From contig NZ_LLYA01000182.1 of assembly GCF_001440415.1 (NCBI RefSeq), positions 1 through 39,458 of the forward strand: a stretch of DNA of 39,458 nucleotides. The letters are read 5' to 3'. A program made the translations under genes and the position numbers. Shown one piece after another: positions 1-8,576 of the stretch. The stretch comes from Bradyrhizobium retamae. Lineage in GTDB: Bacteria; Pseudomonadota; Alphaproteobacteria; Rhizobiales; Xanthobacteraceae. The notes beneath the pieces were generated by a model. It was not told the origin of the DNA and did not search any database. It saw nothing but the letters and a program-made list of their open reading frames with translations. The first letter of the stretch is position 1. Each line of letters begins with the position of its first letter.

Positions 1-78
1 TCACAACGCTTGTTCTTCGTCGAGAAAAATCCGATTACTCGGACAGGCTCCTAGGGCGGGCACCGGCTCGCACCGACG

Positions 79-106
79 AAAAATGGCTCCTTGAAGGGGC
101 CATTTT
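79..106. terminator. Stem-loop, probable bidirectional rho-independent terminator
   Basis: AAAATGGC and GCCATTTT pair, the stem extends inward through CCTT/AAGG, and the hairpin has an A-run before it and a T-run after it. That fits termination in either direction. Bases 1-225 otherwise hold no gene I can support. A frame open from base 1 on the minus strand closes within about 35 codons and has no start. Confidence 0.55.
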
Positions 107-225
107 CACTTGTCGATGTCTTTAGTCGTGGTCCCAGTAGCCGGTGCGAAGGCCGAAAGTCTGCTTAAATCTGGAAGCTCCTGGAGCATTGACCAAAATC
201 AAGCTGGCACACAAAGGAGGTTTCG

Positions 226-279
226 TTGGTCGGTGAAGGTAGAGTGACGCACAAGCCGCGTGAAAAGCCTGCTGCGTAG
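226..279 (+). CDS. Possible 17-residue leader peptide (TTG start)
   Basis: An AAAGGAGG ribosome-binding site at 213-220 stands 5 nt before a TTG codon that opens a 17-codon frame. Its stop lies 6 nt before the ATG of the metallo-beta-lactamase gene, which has no recognisable Shine-Dalgarno sequence of its own. The arrangement suggests translational coupling through a leader peptide. The peptide resembles no family I know. The strong site could be chance, so this is a proposal rather than a confident gene. Confidence 0.3.
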   Translation: MVGEGRVTHKPREKPAA

Positions 280-285
280 TTTGTC

Positions 286-1293
286 ATGAGACCGATCTTC
301 CATCCGAGCCTGGTCAACGGTCGCTACGGCGACCCAACGGTCTATGTGGAGACGCTGTTCAAGACGCACAGCGTGCTGTTCGATCTCGGGGAAATCGCTT
401 CACTGTCACCGCGGAAGATACGACGCGTCGATCAGATCTTCGTTTCGCATGCGCATATCGATCATTTCGTGGGCTTCGATCATCTGCTCCGTTTGCTGGT
501 AGGACTGGAGAAAACTGTACATCTTTACGGCCCGGCCGGTTTTGCCGAGCGCGTCTTCCACAAACTTCAGGCCTATCGATGGAATCTGGTCGAGAACTAC
601 GGTGCCGATCTGATCTTCGTTGTCAGCGAATTTGAGACGCCGAACTCCATTGCGACCAGGCAGTTCCGGCTGAAGAACGCCTTTGCCGCGGAACCGAAGG
701 TGTCGAAGACAGTTCTTGACGGCGTCCTATCTGACGAGCGGACCCGCCGGGTCTCAGCCGCCATCCTCGAGCACGGCACGCCCTGCCTCGGCTTTGCCCT
801 GCAGGAAACGGCCCATGTCAACATTTGGAAGAATCGACTATCCGAGCGCGGGCTTCCGGTCGGTCCGTGGTTGCAGTGGCTCAAGCAGGCGGTTGTGGAA
901 GGCCGGCCGGACGATCATTTGATACGGATCGACGGGGCGGCGGCTTCGGACGGTCGCCTCGAGCCGCTCGGCAGCCTGCGTGACCTCCTGACGGTCACTG
1001 CCGGCCAGAAAATTGCCTATGTTACCGATGTTGTCGATACGCCGGCCAATCGCGCCGCCATCGTGGCGCTCGTTCAGAATGCGGACATTCTCTTCATTGA
1101 TGCGGCATTCGCAGGCACAGATGCCGCATTGGCGAGGGAGCGGGGCCATCTTACAACGACGGCTGCCGGAGAAATTGCGCGGGAAGCCGATGTGCGCCGT
1201 GTCGAGCCGTTTCACTTCTCTCCGCGCTATGCGGGAGAGGAGGAGCGGATGCTGGCCGAGGTGATGACGGCGTTCAAGGGGGCCCACATCTGA
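286..1293 (+). CDS. MBL-fold metallo-hydrolase, RNase Z-like
   Basis: A 335-residue metallo-beta-lactamase-fold hydrolase. The metal-binding motif SHAHIDH is at residues 54-60 (H55, H57, D59, H60), followed by further conserved positions, among them a TDV motif near residue 247 and the HFSPRY segment near the C-terminus that resembles RNase Z-type enzymes. The family binds two zinc ions and cleaves phosphodiesters or related bonds; the substrate here cannot be told. No signal peptide is seen, so it should be cytosolic. The ATG at 286 gives the start expected for the family (MRPIFHPSLVNG), although no ribosome-binding site precedes it. A CapA-family gene follows 24 nt downstream on the same strand, probably in one operon. 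It is too divergent and isolated to be called the housekeeping tRNA 3' processing enzyme. Confidence 0.8.
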   Translation: MRPIFHPSLVNGRYGDPTVYVETLFKTHSVLFDLGEIASLSPRKIRRVDQIFVSHAHIDHFVGFDHLLRLLVGLEKTVHLYGPAGFAERVFHKLQAYRWNLVENYGADLIFVVSEFETPNSIATRQFRLKNAFAAEPKVSKTVLDGVLSDERTRRVSAAILEHGTPCLGFALQETAHVNIWKNRLSERGLPVGPWLQWLKQAVVEGRPDDHLIRIDGAAASDGRLEPLGSLRDLLTVTAGQKIAYVTDVVDTPANRAAIVALVQNADILFIDAAFAGTDAALARERGHLTTTAAGEIAREADVRRVEPFHFSPRYAGEEERMLAEVMTAFKGAHI

Positions 1294-1317
1294 CGCAAAA
1301 ACCTGAACGGAATTTTC

Positions 1318-2466
1318 ATGCTCGAGGAAAGACGTTTGCCGGCTGGGCATCGGAAATTGGTACGGTTCTTTCTGTGCGGAGATGTCATGTGCGGCCGCGG
1401 CATCGACCAGGTGTTGGCGCACCCCTGCAGCCCCGAGATCTACGAACATTACGTTCGATCGGCGGAGGGGTACGTGCAGCTCGCCGAGCAGGCGAACGGG
1501 CCCATTCCGCGGCGCAACGGGCCGTCCTACGTTTGGGGCGCTGCGCTAGGCCAGTTGGAGCGGATGCAACCGGATGCGCGGATCATCAATCTCGAAACGG
1601 CAGTGACCCGCAGCAACGACCGCATGAACAAGGGCATCAACTACCGCATGAGCCCCGAGAATGCAGAATGTCTCGTAACGGCCGAGATCGATTGCTGCGT
1701 ATTGGCCAACAATCACGTGCTCGATTGGGGCCGCGCCGGCTTGCTGGAGACGCTGACTACACTGCAAAAACTCAACGTCAAGGCAACGGGCGCGGGACGC
1801 AACGATCATGAAGCGCGCGCACCCGCGGTGCTGAACCTTGGCAAAGCGCGGCTCTTGATCTTTTCGTTTGGATCGACATCGAGCGGCATCCCGCTCGAAT
1901 GGGCTGCGACGCCAGAAGCGCCAGGCGTCAACTTGCTGCCGGACCTCTCCGAGGCGAGTGGGTGGGAGGTCGCCGACCAGGTCATGGCACACAGGAGGCC
2001 GGGCGATCTCGTCGTCGTTTCAATCCATTGGGGATCCAATTGGGGATATCACATTCCCCACGAGCAGAGAATTCTGGCCCGGGCCCTCATCGACAAGGCA
2101 GGCGTGTCGATCGTTCACGGGCATTCTTCGCATCATCCGCGAGCGATCGAAATTTATCGAGACCGCCTCATTCTCTATGGCTGCGGTGATTTCCTGAACG
2201 ACTATGAAGGCATCAGGGGTTACGAGCGCTACCGTGACGACCTTGCCTTGATGTATTTCGCCGACCTGGATCCGACCAGCGGAAGCCTCCATGCGCTCAA
2301 ACTGGTCCCCTTGCAGATCAAGAACTTTCGTCTCTCCATTCCAGCGCGGCAGGACATCGAATGGATCCAGCGGACACTGGACGGGAGCTGTCAGCCGTTC
2401 GGAACAAGGGTCATTCCTGATTCCGAACGGCAGCTTGTCGTTATCGGGCCTCGGGCCGGGACCTAA
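1318..2466 (+). CDS. CapA family protein (PGA_cap metallophosphatase-like)
   Basis: A 382-residue protein of the CapA/PgsA family, named for poly-gamma-glutamate capsule synthesis and built on a calcineurin-like phosphoesterase fold. Visible motifs are GDVM at residues 21-24, NLETA near residue 95, ANNHVLDWG near residue 137, HWG near residue 238 and HGHSSHHP near residue 265, in the family order. Partners CapB/CapC for polymer synthesis are absent, so a capsule role is not supported. Many such stand-alone proteins exist and their substrates are unknown. It has no clear signal peptide or lipobox, unlike classical CapA. It lies 24 nt after the MBL hydrolase and is probably co-transcribed with it. 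Confidence 0.85.
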   Translation: MLEERRLPAGHRKLVRFFLCGDVMCGRGIDQVLAHPCSPEIYEHYVRSAEGYVQLAEQANGPIPRRNGPSYVWGAALGQLERMQPDARIINLETAVTRSNDRMNKGINYRMSPENAECLVTAEIDCCVLANNHVLDWGRAGLLETLTTLQKLNVKATGAGRNDHEARAPAVLNLGKARLLIFSFGSTSSGIPLEWAATPEAPGVNLLPDLSEASGWEVADQVMAHRRPGDLVVVSIHWGSNWGYHIPHEQRILARALIDKAGVSIVHGHSSHHPRAIEIYRDRLILYGCGDFLNDYEGIRGYERYRDDLALMYFADLDPTSGSLHALKLVPLQIKNFRLSIPARQDIEWIQRTLDGSCQPFGTRVIPDSERQLVVIGPRAGT

Positions 2467-2649
2467 CGCTAGATGCAGTAGATATTGCGGGCTGCGTCCT
2501 GGCCCGATGCTTCGTGCGTCGATGACGGATAGTGCGCTCTACCGCTGCGAGGAAAGAGGCGATCCAATGATCGAGGATCCAGCCGGCCTGGCCAAGTCCT
2601 CGATTGCCTTGTTTTGCTTGTAACGTCTGCGTCATGATTAGGCACCTTT

Positions 2650-2674
2650 GCCACCGGAGGGTGCTTCCGGTGGC
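2650..2674. terminator. Stem-loop between convergent genes
   Basis: GCCACCGGA and TCCGGTGGC form a perfect 9-bp stem around a 7-nt loop, between the CapA gene and the convergent methyltransferase gene. No T-run follows on either strand, so termination is plausible but not certain. The rest of 2467-2698 shows no convincing gene; a 33-codon frame at 2523-2624 lacks a ribosome-binding site. Confidence 0.4.
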
Positions 2675-2698
2675 CTAAGAAACGACACGCGGTCAGTC

Positions 2699-3772
2699 TT
2701 ATCGCCGCGCTTCGAGCACGATGTTGAAGGGTGTCTCGGCTGCGATCCGGACACGGCTAAACCCGGCTTCGCGCAGAACCGCTTCCAACCGTTTTGGTCC
2801 TGCCTGCCCACCGAGCGCGAGCCCGACCTCCTGCGCCAGGGAAACCGGCGTGCAGATCATGGTGGAGCCGGCATAATAGAGGCGGCCGACCGGATTGATA
2901 TTGTCCTCCAGCCGGTCTCCAGCAAGCGGCTCCACGGCCATGAACGTACCGTCAGGGGCGAGAGCCTGCAGAATGCGGCTCGCCGCGCCGACGGGATCAC
3001 CAAGGTCGTGCAGCGCGTCGAAGCAACAGATCAGGTCGAAATTGCCGCCGACAAAATTCTTGGCCGTGGCGACGTCAAATTCCGTCCTGGCTGCTACGCC
3101 GTCGCGTTTCGCGTTCTCGCGGGCGCAGGCGATTGAACCTTCGTGGTTGTCGATCCCGAAAAATCTGGACCGTTCGAATGCTTTCGCCATCAGGATGGTT
3201 GAGATGCCATGGCCGCAGCCGATATCGGCGACCCGCGCACCGCGGCCGAGCTTTTCGACCACGCCGTCCAATGCGGGAAGCCATTCCTGCACCAGATGGG
3301 CCTTGTAGCTCACGCCGAAGAACCGTGACATTCCGCTGAACAGGCAGTTGCATCGCTCGTGATAGCCGGAGCCGCCGCCGTTGCGGAAAGCCTTGCTCAC
3401 CTTGGGCTGGTCAACCATCACGGCTTGGCAAACCTCGAACGAGCCCAGCATGTAGACCGGGCTGTCAGGATTGCCGAACACCATGGCCTGCTCGGGATTC
3501 ATGGAGAAGCGCTTGGTCGTAGCGTCATAGTCCAGATAGCCGGCCGCGGCGTGGGCGCTGAGCCATTCGCGTACAAGGCGCTCGACTGTTCCGGTCCGGC
3601 GCGCCAGTTCTTCCGGCGTCACCGGTCCCGACGTGGCGAGCGCGCTGTACAGTCCGAGTTCGTCACCAATGCGCACCAGCGGTGCAATCATGGCGGCGCC
3701 GAGATCGCCCAATATCCGCGTAACAAATACGTCCAGCTTCTGCTCGTTTAATTCTCTGACCAAAATGTTCAT
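2699..3772 (-). CDS. Class I SAM-dependent methyltransferase
   Basis: A 357-residue methyltransferase with an N-terminal winged-helix region (about residues 20-90, with the EELARRTG helix-turn-helix stretch) and a C-terminal Rossmann domain. The SAM-binding glycine motif VADIGCGHG is at residues 181-189, and CFDALHDLGDP fits the post-II motif. This resembles the Rv2258c-type family annotated as transcriptional-regulator-like methyltransferases; the acceptor is unknown. The frame stays open 73 codons further upstream, but the ATG at 3772 has an AGGAGG site 6 nt before it and begins the conserved region, so I chose it. The gene is divergent from an AraC regulator starting at 3926. The shared 153-bp intergenic region suggests that this regulator controls it. 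Confidence 0.85.
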   Translation of the reverse strand: MNILVRELNEQKLDVFVTRILGDLGAAMIAPLVRIGDELGLYSALATSGPVTPEELARRTGTVERLVREWLSAHAAAGYLDYDATTKRFSMNPEQAMVFGNPDSPVYMLGSFEVCQAVMVDQPKVSKAFRNGGGSGYHERCNCLFSGMSRFFGVSYKAHLVQEWLPALDGVVEKLGRGARVADIGCGHGISTILMAKAFERSRFFGIDNHEGSIACARENAKRDGVAARTEFDVATAKNFVGGNFDLICCFDALHDLGDPVGAASRILQALAPDGTFMAVEPLAGDRLEDNINPVGRLYYAGSTMICTPVSLAQEVGLALGGQAGPKRLEAVLREAGFSRVRIAAETPFNIVLEARR

Positions 3773-3925
3773 GGCTGCCTCCTTTGGCGCGATGGGACAT
3801 AGGTCCTCGCGGGGGTGCGGCAAATGACCAGACTGCCGGATGGCTTGACTAGGCGTCTGAATTCTTTCTATTTTTTGCAGTTCGTCCGAGAAGCGTGACC
3901 GAGCGTCCGATTTGGAGCTGCGACT

Positions 3926-4903
3926 ATGGGGGCGGATGCCCTGTCCGATGTGTTGCGCGCGGTACGACTCAGTAGCGCGATGTTCTTCCATCTTGACGTC
4001 CGCGCACCATGGGTGGCCGAGGCGCCGGCATCGGCCGCCTGCGCTTCAGCCGTCTTGCCTGGGGCACAGCACGTCATCGAGTATCACGTGGTGGTCGATG
4101 GTCGCTGCTGGGGCGGGTTGATCGATGCGCCATCCGTGCGGCTCGAGACCGGCGATATCATCGCTTTTCCGCAGGGCTCAGCACATGTGCTTTCCAGCGC
4201 TCCGGGCATGCGGTCGATGCCTGATTTGAACATCTATGGTCAGGCGAGGGCTGGTCAGCTTCCGCTCATGATGCGGCTCGGTGACAACGGACCCGCCGAT
4301 GCGCGCATCCTGTGCGGATTTCTCGGCTGCGACACGCGTCCCTTCAATCCGCTGGTGGAGGCGCTGCCTCCGGTCCTGCATCTGCAGGGAAGTTCATATC
4401 GGCAGAATTCGGGACTTGGTTACCTGATCAATGCCGCACGGGTTGAATCGGAGGGGCGCCGCACCGGCGGGGAGGGCGTGCTGGCCCGGCTGGGTGAACT
4501 GCTCTTTGTCGAGGCGATCAGGTGCCATATCGAAGCGCTTGGCCCCGAACAGACCGGCTGGTTTGCCGGCTTGGCCGATCGACACGTCGGTCAAGCGCTG
4601 AATCTCCTGCATGGCGAGCCAGCGGCGGATTGGACATTAGATGATCTCGCGAAGGCCGTGGGGTTGTCGCGATCGACGTTCGCGCAGCGGTTCACTCATC
4701 TGATCGGGCAACCGCCGATGCAGTATCTGACGCGCTGGCGCATGCAACTCGCTGCCGGTCTGCTGGCATCTGGAAGCGATCCGATCGCCCGCGTGGCGGA
4801 GGCGGTTGGCTACGATTCCGAAGCCGCCTTCAATCGTGCGTTCCGCAGAACGGTAGGGACGCCGCCGGCCGCCTGGCGGCAGACGCACATATCGCCGGAG
4901 TAG
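3926..4903 (+). CDS. AraC family transcriptional regulator with cupin sensor domain
   Basis: A 325-residue regulator. Residues 1 to about 190 match the cupin-type sensor domain of AraC proteins (cupin_6 style, with the segment VRLETGDIIAFPQGSAHVL). Residues of about 215-318 form the double helix-turn-helix domain: WTLDDLAKAVGLSRSTFAQRF is the first helix-turn-helix, and IARVAEAVGYDSEAAFNRAF with the GTPPAAWR end is the second. The ATG at 3926 has a GGAG about 9 nt upstream. It is divergent from the methyltransferase gene, the usual placement for a regulator and its target. The inducer is unknown. No palindromic operator stands out in the short intergenic region. Confidence 0.88.
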   Translation: MGADALSDVLRAVRLSSAMFFHLDVRAPWVAEAPASAACASAVLPGAQHVIEYHVVVDGRCWGGLIDAPSVRLETGDIIAFPQGSAHVLSSAPGMRSMPDLNIYGQARAGQLPLMMRLGDNGPADARILCGFLGCDTRPFNPLVEALPPVLHLQGSSYRQNSGLGYLINAARVESEGRRTGGEGVLARLGELLFVEAIRCHIEALGPEQTGWFAGLADRHVGQALNLLHGEPAADWTLDDLAKAVGLSRSTFAQRFTHLIGQPPMQYLTRWRMQLAAGLLASGSDPIARVAEAVGYDSEAAFNRAFRRTVGTPPAAWRQTHISPE

Positions 4904-5115
4904 GCGCGCGATTGCGCTGGTTCACGGGGGAAAAAGGGCTCACGAAACGATCGTAACTGATTGGCTGAACGGCAACACCTGCGGGAAAATTATCGCAATT
5001 CGTGGCGGTTCCCGAGACGCAGTACGACGCTAATCGCCTGAATTACTGCATGATTTGTCGACGTTGGCAGCGCCTTCGCGCGCTCGAGGGCTGCCAAACG
5101 TGCCGCGTCCGCGTT

Positions 5116-5144
5116 TTGACTTGATCATGATTCCCGAGTTTAAC
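5116..5144 (+). promoter_or_regulatory. Candidate sigma-70-type promoter
   Basis: TTGACT at 5116-5121 and TTTAAC at 5139-5144 are separated by exactly 17 bp, 101 bp before the DUF962 gene. This is the only good promoter-like pair seen in the 341-bp gap 4904-5244. The rest of that gap shows no gene. Confidence 0.4.
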
Positions 5145-5244
5145 TAGCATTCTGTCTCTGGGAAGTTGGGGCATCGAAGCGGGTGCGCCGGGTTTGGTTG
5201 ACCCGTCTGGCCGCGTCTGCCGATAGCAGGGGGATAAGCACCGC

Positions 5245-5757
5245 ATGAGTTCCTATTTTCGGCGGCAGCTTGCGGATTACGTTGAGTATCATCGTGATCC
5301 CTGGAACTGCGCAATGCATGTGTTCGGCATCGTGTTCCTGTTCCTGGCCGCTATCCTTCCGCTCAGTCTGTGGTCCATCACCATATTCGGGTTCCAAACC
5401 AGCGCGGCAACCATCGCCGTCATCCCGGTGCTCGTCTATTGGTTTCTGCTCGATTTCGCGCTTGGCGCAGGAATCCTCGGGGCCGCGGTTGTGTTGCTCT
5501 CCGCTGCCACCGTGATCGTTGGTCATGCGACGATTGCCGGCATGTGGTCACTTACGGCCATCTTGATTGTCGTCGGCGTCGCATCGCAGATTATTGGGCA
5601 TCGCGTGTTCGAGCGGCGGCAGCCGGCGCTGGTCGACAATCCGACTCACCTGTTGCTGGGCCCAATGTTTGTCATGGCAAAGCTGTTTATCGCGCTGGGC
5701 TTTCGGCGCGATCTCGCCATCATCATCCAAGTGCAGCCTCAAGGCGCCGCATCTTGA
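5245..5757 (+). CDS. DUF962 / Mpo1-like membrane protein
   Basis: A 170-residue integral membrane protein of the DUF962 family (YGL010w/Mpo1-like). The family hallmarks are the N-terminal YVEYHRDPWNCAMHVFGI, with spaced histidines, and IIGHRVFERRQPALVDNP in the second half. About four hydrophobic helices fill the rest. Yeast Mpo1 is an iron-dependent dioxygenase that shortens 2-hydroxy fatty acids in phytosphingosine breakdown; bacterial members have no settled role. A GGGGGA stretch about 11 nt upstream is a distant ribosome-binding site. The gene starts a run with an SDR enzyme (33 nt later) and an isoprenylcysteine-methyltransferase-like gene, which suggests a shared lipid substrate. That link is inference. 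Confidence 0.85.
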   Translation: MSSYFRRQLADYVEYHRDPWNCAMHVFGIVFLFLAAILPLSLWSITIFGFQTSAATIAVIPVLVYWFLLDFALGAGILGAAVVLLSAATVIVGHATIAGMWSLTAILIVVGVASQIIGHRVFERRQPALVDNPTHLLLGPMFVMAKLFIALGFRRDLAIIIQVQPQGAAS

Positions 5758-5790
5758 TCTCAAATAGTTCAGCTTGAGTGCACCCGTAGC

Positions 5791-6843
5791 ATGACGCGCA
5801 TACTGGTCACAGGCGGCAGCGGATTCATCGGAAAGCACCTGGCCTCGGCGCTGATAGCGCGAGGTCGGCAGGTGAGGGTGCTCGATCTTCAGCCACCCCC
5901 TCGCGCGTTGCCGCAGGTTCAGTATGTCAGGGGATCGGTGCTTGATCGGGACCTGGTTGACCGCGCGATGGACGGGGTCGACGAGGTTTACCACCTGGCC
6001 GGCTTGCCGGGGATGTGGCTGCCGCGGAAAGCCGATTTTCACACCGTCAACTTCGGCGGCACCGAGATCGTCATTGAGACGGCGCGCAAGCGCGGCATAA
6101 AGCGCTTCCTGCACTGCTCGACGGAGTCCATTCTGTTCCGTGCCTCGCCATCGGCGGTTCCTGTCGCTGACGATGCGCTCCTGCCGGACGACATGCCGGG
6201 TCCGTATACGCGCTCGAAAATGCTCGCCGACCGGTTCGCTATGCAGGCGGCCGCATCCGGATACCCCGTGGTTATCGGCTGTCCCACCATGCCCGTCGGG
6301 CCTTATGACCATAACGTTACCCCGCCGACGGCGATGCTCCGATATTTTCTCAACCGACGTCTTCAGTTGCACCTTGATTTTGTCGTGAACCTCGTCGATG
6401 TGCGCGACGCCGCCGAAGGGCTGATCTTTGCCATGGAGCGCGGACACGCTGGACATCGCTACGTTCTCGGTGGCGAAAGCATGCCGCTAAGACGGATTCT
6501 CGAACTCATGGCTGATATCAGCGGCCGTCGCATCCGGTGCATTCAAGTGAACGGCAAGGTCGCCGAAATGATCACTGCAACGCTGGAGTTCATCGCCGAT
6601 CACGTGACGCGCCGGCCTCCGTCCGGTACGGCCGAAGGCGTTCGTATCGCGTTGCGGGCGGGGGCATTGTCGATCGAAAAAGCGCAACGAGAGCTGGGCT
6701 ATGCGCCGGGTCCCGTCGAACCCGTGTTGCGTGAAACCATTGCGCATCTGCTTGATGCCGGCCACAACCAACCTGAATGGGACTCAATGCCGAGCACTCG
6801 TTTCACGTCGAGCGCCTGTTCGGCGGTTGATCCAATCGCTTAA
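5791..6843 (+). CDS. NAD-dependent epimerase/dehydratase (extended SDR, 3-beta-HSD/HpnA-like)
   Basis: A 350-residue extended short-chain dehydrogenase/reductase. The NAD-binding TGGSGFIG motif is at residues 7-14, an HLAG motif at 68-71, the catalytic serine/threonine region HCSTES near 108-113, and the YxxxK pair at Y139 and K143 (PYTRSK). The family covers 3-beta-hydroxysteroid dehydrogenases, flavonoid reductases and the hopanoid-linked epimerase HpnA. The sequence looks closest to the 3-beta-HSD/HpnA side, but I cannot assign a substrate. It probably forms an operon with the DUF962 gene upstream and the methyltransferase-like gene whose ATG begins 1 nt after this stop codon, a sign of coupled translation. 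Confidence 0.85.
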   Translation: MTRILVTGGSGFIGKHLASALIARGRQVRVLDLQPPPRALPQVQYVRGSVLDRDLVDRAMDGVDEVYHLAGLPGMWLPRKADFHTVNFGGTEIVIETARKRGIKRFLHCSTESILFRASPSAVPVADDALLPDDMPGPYTRSKMLADRFAMQAAASGYPVVIGCPTMPVGPYDHNVTPPTAMLRYFLNRRLQLHLDFVVNLVDVRDAAEGLIFAMERGHAGHRYVLGGESMPLRRILELMADISGRRIRCIQVNGKVAEMITATLEFIADHVTRRPPSGTAEGVRIALRAGALSIEKAQRELGYAPGPVEPVLRETIAHLLDAGHNQPEWDSMPSTRFTSSACSAVDPIA

Positions 6844-6844
6844 G

Positions 6845-7483
6845 ATGGTCCGCGACATGCTGAACGACCCTGGTCAATTGTTGGCTTTCGCCTTGAGTGG
6901 CTGGACCACTACCTGGCCCACACAGTTGCTCGCCATCATCTGGATTTTGTGGGTCATGAGCTGGGTTTTGGCGTCGTTCTGGTCCGGTCAAACGAAGAAA
7001 CACGTGATGACCTGGGAGTCGCTCAAATACCGCTCCCCCATTCTCGTAGGGGCCATGCTTTTCCTGCCATTGACTGGCAAGGTCCTGGGCGAAAAGCCGC
7101 TCTGGCAGTTTGGCAGCCTTGGCATCTACGTGCTCGCATGCCTTGTCCTTGCGGGGATCTCATTCACATGGTGGGGGAGAATTCATCTCGGACGATTCTG
7201 GTCGAACGCGATCACGCACAAGGAAGGCCATCAGGTCATCGACACCGGCCCCTACGGGCTGGTGCGCCACCCGATCTATACGGGGCTTATCGCCGGGATG
7301 CTGGTGACGGGTATAGCGGTCGGAACAGTGACCGCGATACTGGGGGCGGCGCTGATCTCGCTCGGGATGGGGTTGAAGGCCCGCATGGAGGAGGGCTTCC
7401 TCACGGCGGAACTCGGTGCGGATGCCTACGGCTCGTATTGCCGTCGCGTTCCGATGCTGATTCCGTTCCTGCCGCGTGCCTGA
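6845..7483 (+). CDS. Isoprenylcysteine carboxyl methyltransferase family membrane protein
   Basis: A 212-residue membrane protein with about four or five hydrophobic helices and the ICMT/phospholipid methyltransferase signature DTGPYGLVRHPIYTGLIAG, which contains the RHPxY core, followed by the LGADAYGSYCRRVPMLIPF end. Bacterial members methylate lipids or small hydrophobic molecules using SAM; true prenylcysteine substrates are unlikely. The frame is open 48 codons upstream inside the SDR gene. I take the ATG at 6845, one base after the SDR stop (TAAG then ATG), because it precedes the first helix and suggests coupled translation. ATG at 6857 is an alternative. It ends 13 nt before a convergent hydrolase gene. 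Confidence 0.82.
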   Translation: MVRDMLNDPGQLLAFALSGWTTTWPTQLLAIIWILWVMSWVLASFWSGQTKKHVMTWESLKYRSPILVGAMLFLPLTGKVLGEKPLWQFGSLGIYVLACLVLAGISFTWWGRIHLGRFWSNAITHKEGHQVIDTGPYGLVRHPIYTGLIAGMLVTGIAVGTVTAILGAALISLGMGLKARMEEGFLTAELGADAYGSYCRRVPMLIPFLPRA

Positions 7484-7496
7484 CGTCGCTCTGCAC

Positions 7497-8441
7497 CTAC
7501 CGTTTCCGTCGCGACACCGCTGATGTCGCGACAGGTGCAGCAAGACGGCGCGGAACCAGGACGCGTTGGCCAACTGATAGCGGTGCACTGTCGGAATGCT
7601 GATTGGCCTGGGTAAGCGACCACAGCGGTACCTGGTTCAGTGCCGCAAGCCTCTGCAAGGTATCGCCCGAACGGGCGAGTTGCTGCGTGCCGCTGTCCCA
7701 CAGCTCCAGCGGGGCATCGGAAGGAACGACGTAGCGCAGCGGCACCGCCTCTCCCTTGGCCGGCAACGGCGTCGTCGCAAGTTGCGCAACTGCTGTCACT
7801 ACTTGCTCGTGGATGGAATCCATCTTGTCGATGTTGATGTGGGTGACTTCCCCGTGCTGCTTCAAATCGAAGCTCGCGTAGTGTCCCTGGTAACCCTGCT
7901 CCGCCACCACATCGCCGCCGCCCAGTATGCTGTCGGACAGGAAGATGTTGATGTAACGCTCGACATTCAGCGGCACCTTTGGGCTGGCCTGAGCCGGATC
8001 AATGGTGACCACCAGGCTTACGTCTATGTTTTCGGACTTCAGTATCCCGGCGAACGTCAAGGCGCACAGTCCGCCCATCGAATGACCGATCAGGACGATC
8101 GGAGCAGGATCGTTCCGGTAATCGCGGATCGCCTGATCCGCGATCAGCCGGCAAATCGTGAATTCGTAGACGTCAGCCCGGATACCGGCTTCCTGGAGGC
8201 GGTTGGTCAGGCGGTCCATCCCGCGCGAAAAGATCGGACCGAGCGCGCCGCGGAACAGGTACACGCGCGCCTGCGGCTGGGCCGCGGCGGGCGGCGTGTC
8301 GGGAGCGACGGTTGCGATAGCATTGGTCGTGCGTGCGACCGGATCGGCGACCGCCAGATTGCAAACGGCCGACAAGATGCAGACGGAAAGGGCTGCACGG
8401 ACCACCACGGCTACAACCAGCGTCGGACTTCTCATATGCAT
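7497..8441 (-). CDS. Secreted alpha/beta hydrolase with C-terminal LysM-like domain
   Basis: A 314-residue exported protein: an N-terminal signal sequence (hydrophobic residues about 8-31, ending AVADP), then an alpha/beta-hydrolase domain with the nucleophile elbow GHSMGG (serine near 121) and TIDPAQAS as the probable acid region. Residues of about 255-303 resemble a LysM repeat (SGDTLQRLAALNQV, then LSVGQRVLVPRRL), suggesting peptidoglycan attachment in the periplasm. The substrate is unknown; esterase or lipase activity is likely. The upstream neighbour on the same strand (8577-9326) is a shorter paralogue lacking the LysM part. The first and third codons are both ATG; a GAGCGGA stretch serves as a weak ribosome-binding site. 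Confidence 0.75.
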   Translation of the reverse strand: MHMRSPTLVVAVVVRAALSVCILSAVCNLAVADPVARTTNAIATVAPDTPPAAAQPQARVYLFRGALGPIFSRGMDRLTNRLQEAGIRADVYEFTICRLIADQAIRDYRNDPAPIVLIGHSMGGLCALTFAGILKSENIDVSLVVTIDPAQASPKVPLNVERYINIFLSDSILGGGDVVAEQGYQGHYASFDLKQHGEVTHINIDKMDSIHEQVVTAVAQLATTPLPAKGEAVPLRYVVPSDAPLELWDSGTQQLARSGDTLQRLAALNQVPLWSLTQANQHSDSAPLSVGQRVLVPRRLAAPVATSAVSRRKR

Positions 8442-8576
8442 TCCGCTCGCGATTTAGGCGTAGAGGTGCCGGACTTTGCCGGCGGGCCACGCCACCCGGC
8501 GCTCTGCGGGTGATCTATCGTCGAGGAATTGGCAGAATTTGCGGCGCTCGTCGCTTCGGCGACGGCGTTCGAACTA

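Noticed and set aside
5548..6456. A 302-codon minus-strand frame over the DUF962 and SDR genes
   Set aside because: It spans two well-supported genes on the other strand and has no family similarity or ribosome-binding site.
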